A DNA stretch of 22,316 bases. It comes from Leptospiraceae bacterium (GTDB lineage Bacteria > Spirochaetota > Leptospiria > Turneriellales > Turneriellaceae). Location: contig JANWWX010000001.1 of assembly GCA_025057195.1 (NCBI GenBank), positions 1 through 22,316 on the forward strand. Reading direction: 5' to 3'. A program made the position numbers and the translations under genes. The stretch's first letter is position 1. Each line of letters starts with the position of its first letter. The notes below the pieces were generated by a model, which was given only the letters and a program-made list of their open reading frames with translations, did no database searches and was not told where the DNA came from. Below are positions 1 through 6,740 of the stretch, in pieces.

Positions 1-111
1 GACATGAAAATCAAAATGTGGGGCACTGAGGGATATATTTACACCGAATTTTTACAGTTTTCCTCATCAAAACCTCCCTCCGCCACTACAGCAGGCAACG
101 CGAAGCGCTAA
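1..111 (+). CDS. C-terminal fragment of the repeated DUF1564-like family (copy 1, cut by window edge)
   Basis: Frame 1 reads from the first base to a TAA at 109-111. It gives a C-terminal tail beginning DMKIKMWGTEGYIYTEFL, which matches the tail of the two other family members here (DMKVKMWGAAGYIYTEFL at about 11740 and 16750). The last dozen residues differ from those copies. Only about 36 codons are visible, so the window does not show whether this copy is whole. It lies on the + strand, opposite to the other two. Function is unknown; see the intact copy at 16633-17100. Confidence 0.75.
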   Translation, partial: DMKIKMWGTEGYIYTEFLQFSSSKPPSATTAGNAKR

Positions 112-151
112 ACAACCGGGTTTCACCTCTGGACAGCAACACGTAATTGGA

Positions 152-179
152 TTGGTGTGCCTAGTGGCTTTCGTATTAA
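152..179 (+). promoter_or_regulatory. possible sigma70-type promoter for proS
   Basis: TTGGTG (152-157) and TATTAA (174-179) are separated by 16 bases and lie about 80 bases before the proS start. They sit in the 146-base gap after the copy-1 fragment. The match is moderate, and I see no T-box or other riboswitch here. Confidence 0.25.
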
Positions 180-257
180 CCCAAAGGTTGGGTGGTTACT
201 CAGGCGCCACTTTGGCCAAACTCTTTACACGCTGTGCGAAATTCCGGCTTTCCCGCC

Positions 258-2006
258 ATGCGCTCGTCGCAGTTGCCGCTTTTTACTTCGAAAAACGATC
301 CGGCCGATGCGCAGGTGGCCTCGCACCGGCTCTTGGTGCGCGCCGGCTACATCCGCAAACAGGCCTCGGGGCTTTATACCTATCTCCCGTTCGGCGACAT
401 CGTGCACCGGAAAATTGAGCAGATCATCCGCGAGGAGATGGACCGCTTCGGCGCGATTGAAGTGTCTCTCCCGATCATCACTCCTGCAGAGCTCTGGCAG
501 GAATCGGGGCGCTGGGACATCATGGGCAAGGAAATGATGCGCTTTTTTGACCGCCACGAGGTCGCCTATGCGCTTGGTCCCACGCACGAAGAGGCCATGA
601 CCGATCTGGCGCGCAGCTTCCTGCAGTCGTACCGCCAGTTGCCAGTCAATCTTTACCAAATTGGGCGCAAGTACCGCGACGAGATCCGGCCGCGCTATGG
701 TTTGATCCGCTGCCGCGAATTCACCATGAAGGATGCGTATTCTTTCCATGCCGATGAGGCTTCGCTCGAGGAGACATACCAAAAGATGCGCGAATGCTAT
801 CGGGCTATTTTTGAGCGCTGCGGCCTCAAAACCATCCCAGTCGAGGCCGACTCCGGCACCATGGGCGGCAGCAGCTCCGAAGAGTTTATGGTCGCCTCGG
901 CCATTGGTGAAGAAGTCTTGCTTTTGTGCAGCGATGCGCAGTGCGGCTACCGTGCCAACCAGGAGAAAACACCTTATGTCGGTGAGCCGGCAGAGCCAAT
1001 AGCAGAGCCGCCTGCGATGGAGGATTTTGACACAGGGGAACTAAAGACAGTAGAGCAGGTGGCAGCATTGACTGGAAAATCTCCCCGCGACTTCATCAAG
1101 GCCGTGGTGCTTGAGGACGCGCAAAAAGTGGTGGTATGTTTCATTCCCGGTGACCGAGAGCTTTCGGAAGCTAAAGTGAAAAATCTCACTGGACTTTTGG
1201 ACTTTGCACCTGCTGGAGCTGAAACCATTCGTGCTCTTACGGGTGCTGAGCCAGGTTTTACCGGGCCAGTGGGTTTGAAATTTGCCGATGGCGAAACCCT
1301 CAACAGCAAAACGGTGCACGTACTTTTTGATCGCCACCTTGCAGGCAGGACGGGACTCATTGCAGGAGCCAATCGAACCGGTTTCCATAAAAAGAATGTC
1401 ACACCTGGCCGCGATTTTGTCATTAAAAACTCTGCGGACATTGTCGCTGCCCGCGCAGGCGATTTATGCCCCAAATGCCGCCAATCGAAACTCACCGAGA
1501 CCCGCGGTATCGAGGTGGGCCATATCTTCAAGCTCGGGAAAAAGTATGCGGAAAAGATGGGGCTTACAGTTTTGGATGCCTCAGGAAAACATTTGGTGCC
1601 GACGATGGGCTGCTATGGCATTGGTGTGGGGCGCACGCTGGCAACCGCTGTCGAGCAAAACCATGACGAGCGTGGCATCATTTGGCACCCCAACTTGGCG
1701 CCATTTTGGGTCTATTTGATTTCTTTGGCGCGCGAAGAAAAAGAACGAAGCATGTGCGAGGAGCTCTACCACAAACTTAAGCAAGCCGGAGTGAGTGTCT
1801 ATTTAGATGAACGCGACGAGCGGGCCGGGGTGAAGTTCCACGATGCCGAACTGGTCGGCTTTCCTTTTATTGTGACTGTCGGCAAAAGGGCGGTGGAATC
1901 TGGAAAGTTGGAACTAACGCTCCGCCGCAGCGGTGAGAAATTGCTGCTCGAAACCGACGAGCTCATCACCCAAATCCGAAAAATGGCAGAGGCAAAAGCA
2001 CCCTAA
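258..2006 (+). CDS. proS: prolyl-tRNA synthetase, bacterial type with editing insertion domain
   Basis: Cytoplasmic class II aminoacyl-tRNA synthetase that charges tRNA-Pro with proline. The 582 residues match the usual length of about 570 for the bacterial form. The N-terminus MRSSQLPLFTSKNDPADAQV is typical and decides the ATG at 258; the frame is open for 22 codons upstream, but that stretch is not conserved. Class II motif 2 lies near residues 142-163 (RPRYGLIRCREFTMKDAYSF). Between motifs 2 and 3 there is a full INS/YbaK-type editing domain (about 235-390), which removes mischarged Ala-tRNA-Pro in this family. Motif 3 is near 450-460 (GCYGIGVGRTLATAVEQNHD), and the anticodon-binding domain fills the C-terminus. 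No clear Shine-Dalgarno is seen. The gene converges on the ABC ATPase gene with only five bases between stop codons. Confidence 0.97.
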   Translation: MRSSQLPLFTSKNDPADAQVASHRLLVRAGYIRKQASGLYTYLPFGDIVHRKIEQIIREEMDRFGAIEVSLPIITPAELWQESGRWDIMGKEMMRFFDRHEVAYALGPTHEEAMTDLARSFLQSYRQLPVNLYQIGRKYRDEIRPRYGLIRCREFTMKDAYSFHADEASLEETYQKMRECYRAIFERCGLKTIPVEADSGTMGGSSSEEFMVASAIGEEVLLLCSDAQCGYRANQEKTPYVGEPAEPIAEPPAMEDFDTGELKTVEQVAALTGKSPRDFIKAVVLEDAQKVVVCFIPGDRELSEAKVKNLTGLLDFAPAGAETIRALTGAEPGFTGPVGLKFADGETLNSKTVHVLFDRHLAGRTGLIAGANRTGFHKKNVTPGRDFVIKNSADIVAARAGDLCPKCRQSKLTETRGIEVGHIFKLGKKYAEKMGLTVLDASGKHLVPTMGCYGIGVGRTLATAVEQNHDERGIIWHPNLAPFWVYLISLAREEKERSMCEELYHKLKQAGVSVYLDERDERAGVKFHDAELVGFPFIVTVGKRAVESGKLELTLRRSGEKLLLETDELITQIRKMAEAKAP

Positions 2007-2011
2007 AATAG

Positions 2012-2644
2012 TCAGCAGAGCTCGCGCAGCGTGCCGTTGTCGATTTCCCAAAACCGGCGGTAAAAAGTTTTGTCGATGGCATCGCTATGGTCCACAACGA
2101 GAATGGTGCCACCTTTTTGTGCGTAGCGTTTGAGGATTTCAGCCACGCCGCTGCGCCCAGAGCGGTCCAGGTTGGAAAATGGCTCATCGAGCAGCAAGAA
2201 GTCTGGCTCGGTCACCAGCGCGCGGGCGATGAGCGCACGCTGCAGCTCGCCGCCGCTCAGCTCGCGCAAAAGCAGACCCGATTTTTGTTCCAAACCCAAG
2301 TGCTGGAGGATTGCCAGCGCGCGTTGCATTTGCTCTTGGCGTTTTGGGCGTGGTGCCCATGGCCATAGCGGCGGCAAACCCTGCAGCACCAGATCGGCCA
2401 CGGTGAAAGGATAGTGCACTGTAAATTGTGTCTGCTGTGGGACATAGGCTAAATTCTGGAATGTGCTATGCCGGCTGCCGGCCAAAAGGGGCAACACACC
2501 CAAAAGCGTTTTGGCGAGCGTGCTTTTTCCGGAGCCATTGGCGCCCGAAAGAAAAATCACATCTTTCGGTGCTATTGCGACATTGATCCCGGTGATGAGC
2601 ACCCTCCGCCCGTAGCCGACAGCGCCATTTTCGATCGCCAGCAT
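2012..2644 (-). CDS. metal ABC transporter ATP-binding protein (ZnuC/TroB-like)
   Basis: Cytoplasmic ATPase of a metal-type ABC importer. The 210-residue protein has Walker A GANGSGKST (34-42), a Q-loop YVPQQ, the signature LSGGELQRA, Walker B FLLLDEP and the H-loop VVDHSD, so it should be active. The frame stays open well upstream, but the ATG at 2644 gives the normal ABC N-terminus (MLAIENGAVGYG). Its first base is also the last base of the upstream TGA stop, which implies translational coupling with the binding-protein gene. It is somewhat shorter than most ZnuC proteins. No membrane permease follows: the next gene is proS on the other strand. Metal specificity cannot be read from the sequence; zinc is favoured by the neighbours, manganese or iron are alternatives. 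Confidence 0.9.
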   Translation of the reverse strand: MLAIENGAVGYGRRVLITGINVAIAPKDVIFLSGANGSGKSTLAKTLLGVLPLLAGSRHSTFQNLAYVPQQTQFTVHYPFTVADLVLQGLPPLWPWAPRPKRQEQMQRALAILQHLGLEQKSGLLLRELSGGELQRALIARALVTEPDFLLLDEPFSNLDRSGRSGVAEILKRYAQKGGTILVVDHSDAIDKTFYRRFWEIDNGTLRELC

Positions 2645-3558
2645 CACTTTTCGGTTTCGGCAAAGGCCTGCGCAATCGCTTTGACGTTGGTTTCGATCAT
2701 CTTGAGCCAGGTTTCCGTATTTTCGCCAGCACCGGTTTGGATTGGCAAAACCAAAAGCCTGGCCCCGCTTTCTTCGGCAACCCGGCGTGCAACCCCAACA
2801 TTGGTCCATGGCGAGCACAAGATAATTTTTATTTTTTCCTTTTTGATAGTTTCAATCGTGGTCCGGATCCAACCTGGCCCGGGGGTGACGCCCATTTTTT
2901 CTTCGATGGCACCGGCGATTTCAAAGCCAAAGCGGTTGGCAAGGTAGTTGAATTCCTGGTGATAGACATAGACGCGTTTGCCGCGGTGCGGCTTCATGAT
3001 TTCCAAAAGTTCGGCGGTGAGCTTTTTGGTGCGTGCGGCAAAATCGTCAAAATTCCTGCGGTAGCTTTCGGCATTGGTCGGATCGTTGGCGATGAAAGTA
3101 TCACGGATGTTGCGCGCGATGATGATGCCGTTGACTGGGTCTGCCCAATAGTGGGGGTTACCATAAACATGCATGTCGCCCAAAAAGCGTGAGACTTCAC
3201 CCACCGGCACGTTGAGCAGTTTGATGCCACGCACGGCCACGCAATAGCCCTTGCGCCCGCGCTGGATATTCGGATTGCGCGACTGCGCCAAAAGGTACGG
3301 TGTCCAGCTGGCCTCCAGGTCGAGTCCGATTTCGATGAAAATGTCGGCTTCGTTGAGTTTGAGGATGAAATTTGGTTGCGCCATCACGAAATGCAGATCG
3401 GTGTTGCCTTTGGTCAGGCTTTCGACGCTGACCAGCTCGCGCCCAACCTCCTGCGCGATACTGGCAAGGTCTGTGGTGGTGGTGATCACCTGCAGCGGTT
3501 TGGCCACGGCCTCAGCTGCAGTAAAAAATAAAACCAGCAAAGGCACGGTTTTGTTCAT
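2644..3558 (-). CDS. periplasmic metal-binding protein of an ABC importer (ZnuA/TroA/PsaA-like)
   Basis: Cluster A-I solute-binding protein that captures a divalent metal in the periplasm. The 304-residue product begins with a signal peptide (about 1-19, ending AEAVA) without a lipobox. The family's three histidine ligands are visible: H56 (TDLHF), H136 (GNPHYW) and H200 (YHQEFNYL). An acidic fourth ligand is expected near the conserved C-terminal region (about 260-280). The His-rich loop of many zinc-specific ZnuA proteins is missing, so zinc versus manganese stays open. AGGAGG lies just before the ATG and overlaps the TAG stop of the barrel gene nine bases upstream. The gene is the middle member of a barrel-SBP-ATPase operon. 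Confidence 0.93.
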   Translation of the reverse strand: MNKTVPLLVLFFTAAEAVAKPLQVITTTTDLASIAQEVGRELVSVESLTKGNTDLHFVMAQPNFILKLNEADIFIEIGLDLEASWTPYLLAQSRNPNIQRGRKGYCVAVRGIKLLNVPVGEVSRFLGDMHVYGNPHYWADPVNGIIIARNIRDTFIANDPTNAESYRRNFDDFAARTKKLTAELLEIMKPHRGKRVYVYHQEFNYLANRFGFEIAGAIEEKMGVTPGPGWIRTTIETIKKEKIKIILCSPWTNVGVARRVAEESGARLLVLPIQTGAGENTETWLKMIETNVKAIAQAFAETEK

Positions 3559-3567
3559 ACCTTCCTC

Positions 3568-4827
3568 CTAAAAGCGGTGCGCCGGATGGAAACCCAGCAC
3601 ATAGACAGCCTGTGCGTAGATGAGCCAAATGTCTCGGGTCTCGCTAAACCAGCGTTGGCGTTCGGCGTTGATCTTGAAATTAAAAAACTCCGAGGTGAGA
3701 TAGCACAGCCAAAAGGCATCGCCATGGTCAGCGCCGACGCCGCGCCGGCCGGTCAGCGGATTGACTGTGTTGTAGCGGACAAAAAAATCGCGGCGGTACC
3801 CAAATTTCCACCGCTCGAGCGGCTGGTACTGGAAATAGGCATAAAACCCAGCCTTGTCTTCTGGGATCAAGGCCACGCGGTTTTCCCGGTGGTACCAGAA
3901 TTCTCCAGAAAGTTCAAACGATTCCCAACGCCCCCGCTGGTATTTGAGCGTGATGTCGGCACCCCATTTTTGGTCGACATCGCCCGGATCGGTGCTGACA
4001 GTATAGCGGAGATAGGTCCATCCCACCTGCAGGCCAAAGCCTTGCGCAAATGCGAAAAAATTTTTCTGCCGCAAAAGGAAAAGCGGCGATGCCTTGGGAA
4101 AACCATCGCTGTGCGTGTGGCCGAAGGTGCGGCCGTTGAAAATTCCCAACTTGATTTCGCTAAAAAAAGGCAGCGGCGTAAGCCACGCCAACTCACCGCC
4201 TGTGTCGAGAAAGCCTTCGCCAATGACCGTGTCAAAAAGCTGGCCGTGCACGCGCGGGATACTGGTGAATGGCCGGTCGTGCAGGTGGATGGTGTTGAGC
4301 CGGCCAGCGTCGGGAAACATGCGCCCGATGCGTGCCCACAAGTTCCACGGTAGGCTCGGGAATTCAAACGTCGCCTCGTGCACTGCGAAGCTGTAGTTAT
4401 TCCCTTCGCGGTGGAACGCAAAAAGCAGCATGCCGTTGGCAAACCAGTCGATCGCGCCGAAAAAACCAAACTCAGTGCTGCGTACCAAAAGGCCGTCAAA
4501 TGCTGGGTAATTCCCCGCTAGACCTTTTTCCAAAACCATGTCGACTGCGGCCAGGATGTTGGGCATCGACGAGCGATCGACGGTGACTATCTGCAGTGCC
4601 TGTTGGGTGATCTGTGTCTGCTGTGCGGTGGTTGCCTCGCTTTCGGCAATCTCCCGGTCAATTTCCGCGAGGGTATCGGCCTGCGCCAAAAGCGCCGGTT
4701 CCGCTCCAGTTTGCGCTAGTGGTTTGGTGTTATTTTGCGCCGGCTGTGTGCTATTTTGCGCCATGAGCAGGGAAAAAGCGGTTACGAAATAAATAGAGCG
4801 GCGGAGTGGTAAAATTTTGCGCGCCAC
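3568..4827 (-). CDS. outer-membrane beta-barrel protein of a zinc-uptake locus
   Basis: A predicted 419-residue outer-membrane protein. The GTG at 4827 gives a good signal peptide (MARKILPLRRSIYFVTAFSL, cleavage near LLMAQ). Without it the first ATG is the methionine before AQNS, at the end of that peptide. The frame is open to 5106, but the extra N-terminus is unlike an exported protein. After the signal come a Gln/Thr/Pro-rich linker and a short coiled-coil-like stretch (EIDREIAESEATTAQQTQ), then a region rich in alternating aromatic strands. NTIHLHDRPF (about 178-187), GEGFLDTGGELAWLTPLPFF and IFNGRTFGHTHSDGF resemble, from memory, barrel proteins commonly encoded beside znuABC. The HLHD and HTHSD clusters could bind metal. 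No TonB-dependent plug domain is visible. It is first in the operon with the binding protein and ATPase. Confidence 0.75.
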   Translation of the reverse strand: MARKILPLRRSIYFVTAFSLLMAQNSTQPAQNNTKPLAQTGAEPALLAQADTLAEIDREIAESEATTAQQTQITQQALQIVTVDRSSMPNILAAVDMVLEKGLAGNYPAFDGLLVRSTEFGFFGAIDWFANGMLLFAFHREGNNYSFAVHEATFEFPSLPWNLWARIGRMFPDAGRLNTIHLHDRPFTSIPRVHGQLFDTVIGEGFLDTGGELAWLTPLPFFSEIKLGIFNGRTFGHTHSDGFPKASPLFLLRQKNFFAFAQGFGLQVGWTYLRYTVSTDPGDVDQKWGADITLKYQRGRWESFELSGEFWYHRENRVALIPEDKAGFYAYFQYQPLERWKFGYRRDFFVRYNTVNPLTGRRGVGADHGDAFWLCYLTSEFFNFKINAERQRWFSETRDIWLIYAQAVYVLGFHPAHRF

Positions 4828-4868
4828 GGACTGCCAGTTCTGGGCAATGAGATAACGCGTCGATCTTA

Positions 4869-4897
4869 TTGATAATGGATTCGCAATTGTAATGCAA
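4869..4897 (-). promoter_or_regulatory. candidate promoter/operator of the metal-uptake operon
   Basis: On the minus strand, TTGCAT (4897-4892) and TATCAA (4874-4869) are spaced by 17 bases, about 40 bases before the GTG start. The spacer holds an AT-rich imperfect palindrome, GCATTACAATTGC, and the -10 side contains a Fur-like half site (ATTATCA). A Fur/Zur-family site is plausible for a metal-uptake operon, but the match to any consensus is partial. Confidence 0.25.
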
Positions 4898-5173
4898 CTA
4901 TATGCCACGCACGGTTTTACGAGAAATTTCCAAAAATAAATATCATTTCTTGCCAAGCCCACACACAAAACTTGGCTGCGAACCCCAAAAAAATAGACTA
5001 AGGTCTCTCTATCCCAAAAGGCCGCCAGGTGAGCCTTCAGTCTCATCCTGGCGTGTGCGCGATTTTGACCAGTGCGGCGCAAGGAGCGCAGATAACATGC
5101 CTGCATGACAAAAAGGGCTCTTGCACAAAACTTTATGCGCTGTGTGGGCGTTGAGCTGAAATCCCATTTTTAC

Positions 5174-5201
5174 TTGTAAATATATAGGAGTCCTATATTA
5201 T
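5174..5201 (+). promoter_or_regulatory. promoter with a perfect 17-bp palindromic operator
   Basis: ATATAGGA-G-TCCTATAT (5182-5198) is a perfect inverted repeat with a one-base centre. It lies between TTGTAA (5174-5179) and TATTAT (5196-5201), which are spaced 16 bases and could be the -35 and -10 boxes. A strong Shine-Dalgarno (AAGGAGGT, 5209-5216) and the ATG at 5221 follow directly. The size and symmetry suit a dimeric MarR-type repressor, and a MarR gene is third in this operon, so autoregulation is likely (inference). Confidence 0.55.
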
Positions 5202-5220
5202 TTCCCAAAAGGAGGTAACT

Positions 5221-5706
5221 ATGGCAAAAATGCCCTATTTTGCTGTGCTGGCAAGTTTGGCTTGCCTCATCACCAGCTGCGGCGAAAAACTTTTGACGGA
5301 AGTACCGTACCCTGAAGGCTACCGCAGCTGGACCCATGTCAAAAGCCTTCAGCTCAAAGAAAAACATCCCCTATTTAAAGACTTTGGTGGGTTGCACCAT
5401 GTCTATGCCAACGCTGTCGGCCTGGAAACCCTCAAAAAAGGCGGCAGCTATCCGGATGGGACAATCTTCGTTTTTGACCTGCTCGAGGCCAAAAGCGATG
5501 ATGCGACCATGGCTGAAGGTGCGCGCAAAGTGCTCGGTGTGATGTATAAAAATTCACAAGTTTTCGCCCAAACCGGGGGTTGGGGTTTTGAAGCTTTTGC
5601 CGGCAACACGCGCAATCGTTTAGTTGCTGGAAAGCATGAGGCCTGTTTTGGCTGCCACGCATCAGAAAAAGCTTCCGATTACGTATTTTCCAAATACCGT
5701 GAATAA
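5221..5706 (+). CDS. cytochrome P460-like lipoprotein with CxxCH haem site
   Basis: A 161-residue exported lipoprotein. The signal peptide ends in the lipobox LITSC with the acylated cysteine at position 20. The mature part (YRSWTHVKSLQL, LHHVYANAVGLETLKKGGSY, PDGTIFVFDLLEA) has the layout of the cytochrome P460 family. Members of that family bind c-type haem and act on hydroxylamine or nitric oxide, or serve as cytochrome c' beta-type carriers. The haem c motif CFGCH is at residues 142-146 near the C-terminus, as expected. Whether the lysine-haem cross-link of true P460 enzymes is present cannot be judged here. The start is fixed by the strong Shine-Dalgarno 4-5 bases upstream. It is the first gene of an overlapping operon behind a palindromic operator, followed by a redoxin and a cysteine-tailed MarR. 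Confidence 0.82.
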   Translation: MAKMPYFAVLASLACLITSCGEKLLTEVPYPEGYRSWTHVKSLQLKEKHPLFKDFGGLHHVYANAVGLETLKKGGSYPDGTIFVFDLLEAKSDDATMAEGARKVLGVMYKNSQVFAQTGGWGFEAFAGNTRNRLVAGKHEACFGCHASEKASDYVFSKYRE

Positions 5707-6181
5707 CACGGCTGAGCTTTTTCCCGAGATCTTGGCAAGCGAGTGGCTCAACTCGCCGCCAATCTCCCTGGCAGAGCAACGGGGCAAGGTCGTTTTGGTC
5801 TATGCCTTCCAGATGCTCTGCCCGGGCTGTGTGGTGCATGCAAGCCCACAGGTCAAAAAGGTGTTTGAATTCTATTCTCGTGAAATTTTAACTGTGATTG
5901 GCTTACATAGCGTCTTTGAGCACCACGAGGCAATGGGTGTGCAATCGCTCAAAGCGTATCTTTATGAATTTCGCTACAATTTCCCGGTGGCGGTGGATCG
6001 GCATACTGGTGGCAATCCCATTCCTGACACCATGGCCAAGCTGCAGCTGCGCGGAACACCATCGTTGCTTCTGGTTGACAAGCGCGGCCGGTTACGCAAG
6101 CACTTCTTTGGTACTGTCGATGACTTGCACCTCGGCACGGAATTAGGGTTGCTGCTTGGCGAACGATACGAAAATACATGA
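5699..6181 (+). CDS. thioredoxin-fold redoxin with CPGC site (TlpA/AhpC-TSA superfamily)
   Basis: A 160-residue thioredoxin-fold protein. The redox motif C41-P-G-C44 sits in YAFQMLCPGCVVHA, with the cis-proline region LRGTPSLLLVD further on and HEAMGVQSLKAYLYEFRYNFP between. It resembles a conserved family of short TlpA-like or peroxiredoxin-like proteins with a 'HAFQMLCPGC' core (from memory). The GTG at 5699 is chosen because it overlaps the upstream stop by only 8 bases and opens directly into the conserved region. The ATG at 5624 would force a 83-base overlap and add an unconserved tail. There is no signal peptide, so the protein is probably cytoplasmic, unlike its lipoprotein neighbour. 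The partner or substrate is unknown; disulfide or peroxide reduction is expected from the fold. Confidence 0.82.
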   Translation: MNNTAELFPEILASEWLNSPPISLAEQRGKVVLVYAFQMLCPGCVVHASPQVKKVFEFYSREILTVIGLHSVFEHHEAMGVQSLKAYLYEFRYNFPVAVDRHTGGNPIPDTMAKLQLRGTPSLLLVDKRGRLRKHFFGTVDDLHLGTELGLLLGERYENT

Positions 6182-6740
6182 AGCACAGATCACTGCATAC
6201 TTAGAACGGTTAGCACGTGCCTTACGCCGGCTGAAAAATACCACGGCCTTTGCTTTAAAGCTACAACCGCTGCAGCTTGAGATCCTGCTATTTTTACTGC
6301 ATGCGCAGCAGCGCAAAATTACTGTGAATTTTTTGGCTGAAGAATTGGAGGTATCAGAACCCACTGTAAGCGATTCGCTCGCAGCTCTGGTGCGTAAAAA
6401 ATATGTCGTCAAGTACACCAGTCCCGAAGACCGCCGCATCCGCTTTGTCAGCCTAACGGCTTCCGGAAAAAAAATTGCCCAGAAGGCGGAGGGTAAGTTA
6501 TTCCCATTGGCAGGGATGGATCCTAAATTGCTGGAAGATCTCAGCCGCGCGCTGCACGAACTCGTTGGCGAACTCTTTGCGCAGTCATTCATCCGCCATG
6601 CCCGGATCTGCAAGACCTGCCATTTTTTTAGTCCTGCAAGCGAAAACGCGGTCGGCCATTGCACGCTCTTAAATAAAACACTCTACACCAAAGATTTGCA
6701 ATCCGATTGTCCCGACCATGCTTATGCCCGCATCGGCTGA
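6156..6740 (+). CDS. MarR-family regulator with a C-terminal four-cysteine tail
   Basis: A 194-residue winged-helix DNA-binding protein. The MarR core covers about residues 10-140: helix-turn-helix region TVNFLAEELEVSEPTVSDSL, then the wing KYTSPEDRRIRFVSLTASGK. Beyond it is a tail with C152, C155, C169 and C185 (CKTC, GHC, SDCPDH), spaced C-X2-C-X13-C-X15-C. This suggests a bound zinc, an iron-sulfur cluster or a redox switch (inference). The only plausible start is TTG at 6156, because no ATG or GTG occurs before the HTH; this overlaps the redoxin gene by 26 bases. The protein probably controls its own operon through the palindrome at 5182-5198, sensing whatever the P460 protein and redoxin handle, such as nitrosative or thiol stress. 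That link is unproven. Confidence 0.85.
   Translation: MANDTKIHEAQITAYLERLARALRRLKNTTAFALKLQPLQLEILLFLLHAQQRKITVNFLAEELEVSEPTVSDSLAALVRKKYVVKYTSPEDRRIRFVSLTASGKKIAQKAEGKLFPLAGMDPKLLEDLSRALHELVGELFAQSFIRHARICKTCHFFSPASENAVGHCTLLNKTLYTKDLQSDCPDHAYARIG

Larger units (their letters stand above)
4828..5220. other. 393-base divergent intergenic region with a 7-bp-stem hairpin
   Basis: This region separates the leftward metal operon from the rightward P460 operon. It holds both promoters and a hairpin with perfect arms CGCCAGG (5023-5029) and CCTGGCG (5047-5053) around a 17-base loop. Neither strand has a strong U-tract after the stem; the minus strand has only GCCTTTTGGG. The minus-strand frame of the barrel gene stays open as far as 5106, but it has no good start and no recognisable protein there. 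I recognise no riboswitch, tRNA or known small RNA. Confidence 0.4.

Noticed and set aside
184..201. The string TTGGGTGGTTACT occurs before proS (about 189) and inside the start of yidC (about 17240).
   Set aside because: One shared 13-14-mer pair is about what chance predicts for two strands of 22 kb, and the flanks do not align.
225..782. 185-codon open frame on the minus strand inside proS.
   Set aside because: It is antisense to a conserved proS region, has no recognisable domain and follows from the codon bias of proS.
974..1531. 185-codon open frame on the minus strand over the proS editing domain.
   Set aside because: Shadow of a conserved gene; low-complexity Ser/Pro-rich translation without a ribosome site.
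4828..5106. N-terminal extension of the barrel gene on the minus strand (93 extra codons).
   Set aside because: The extension is not signal-like, and a good signal peptide starts at GTG 4827; the region also holds the likely promoter.
5000..5110. Intergenic stretch before the P460 gene considered as a TPP, cobalamin or other riboswitch.
   Set aside because: None of the conserved core motifs of these classes is present.
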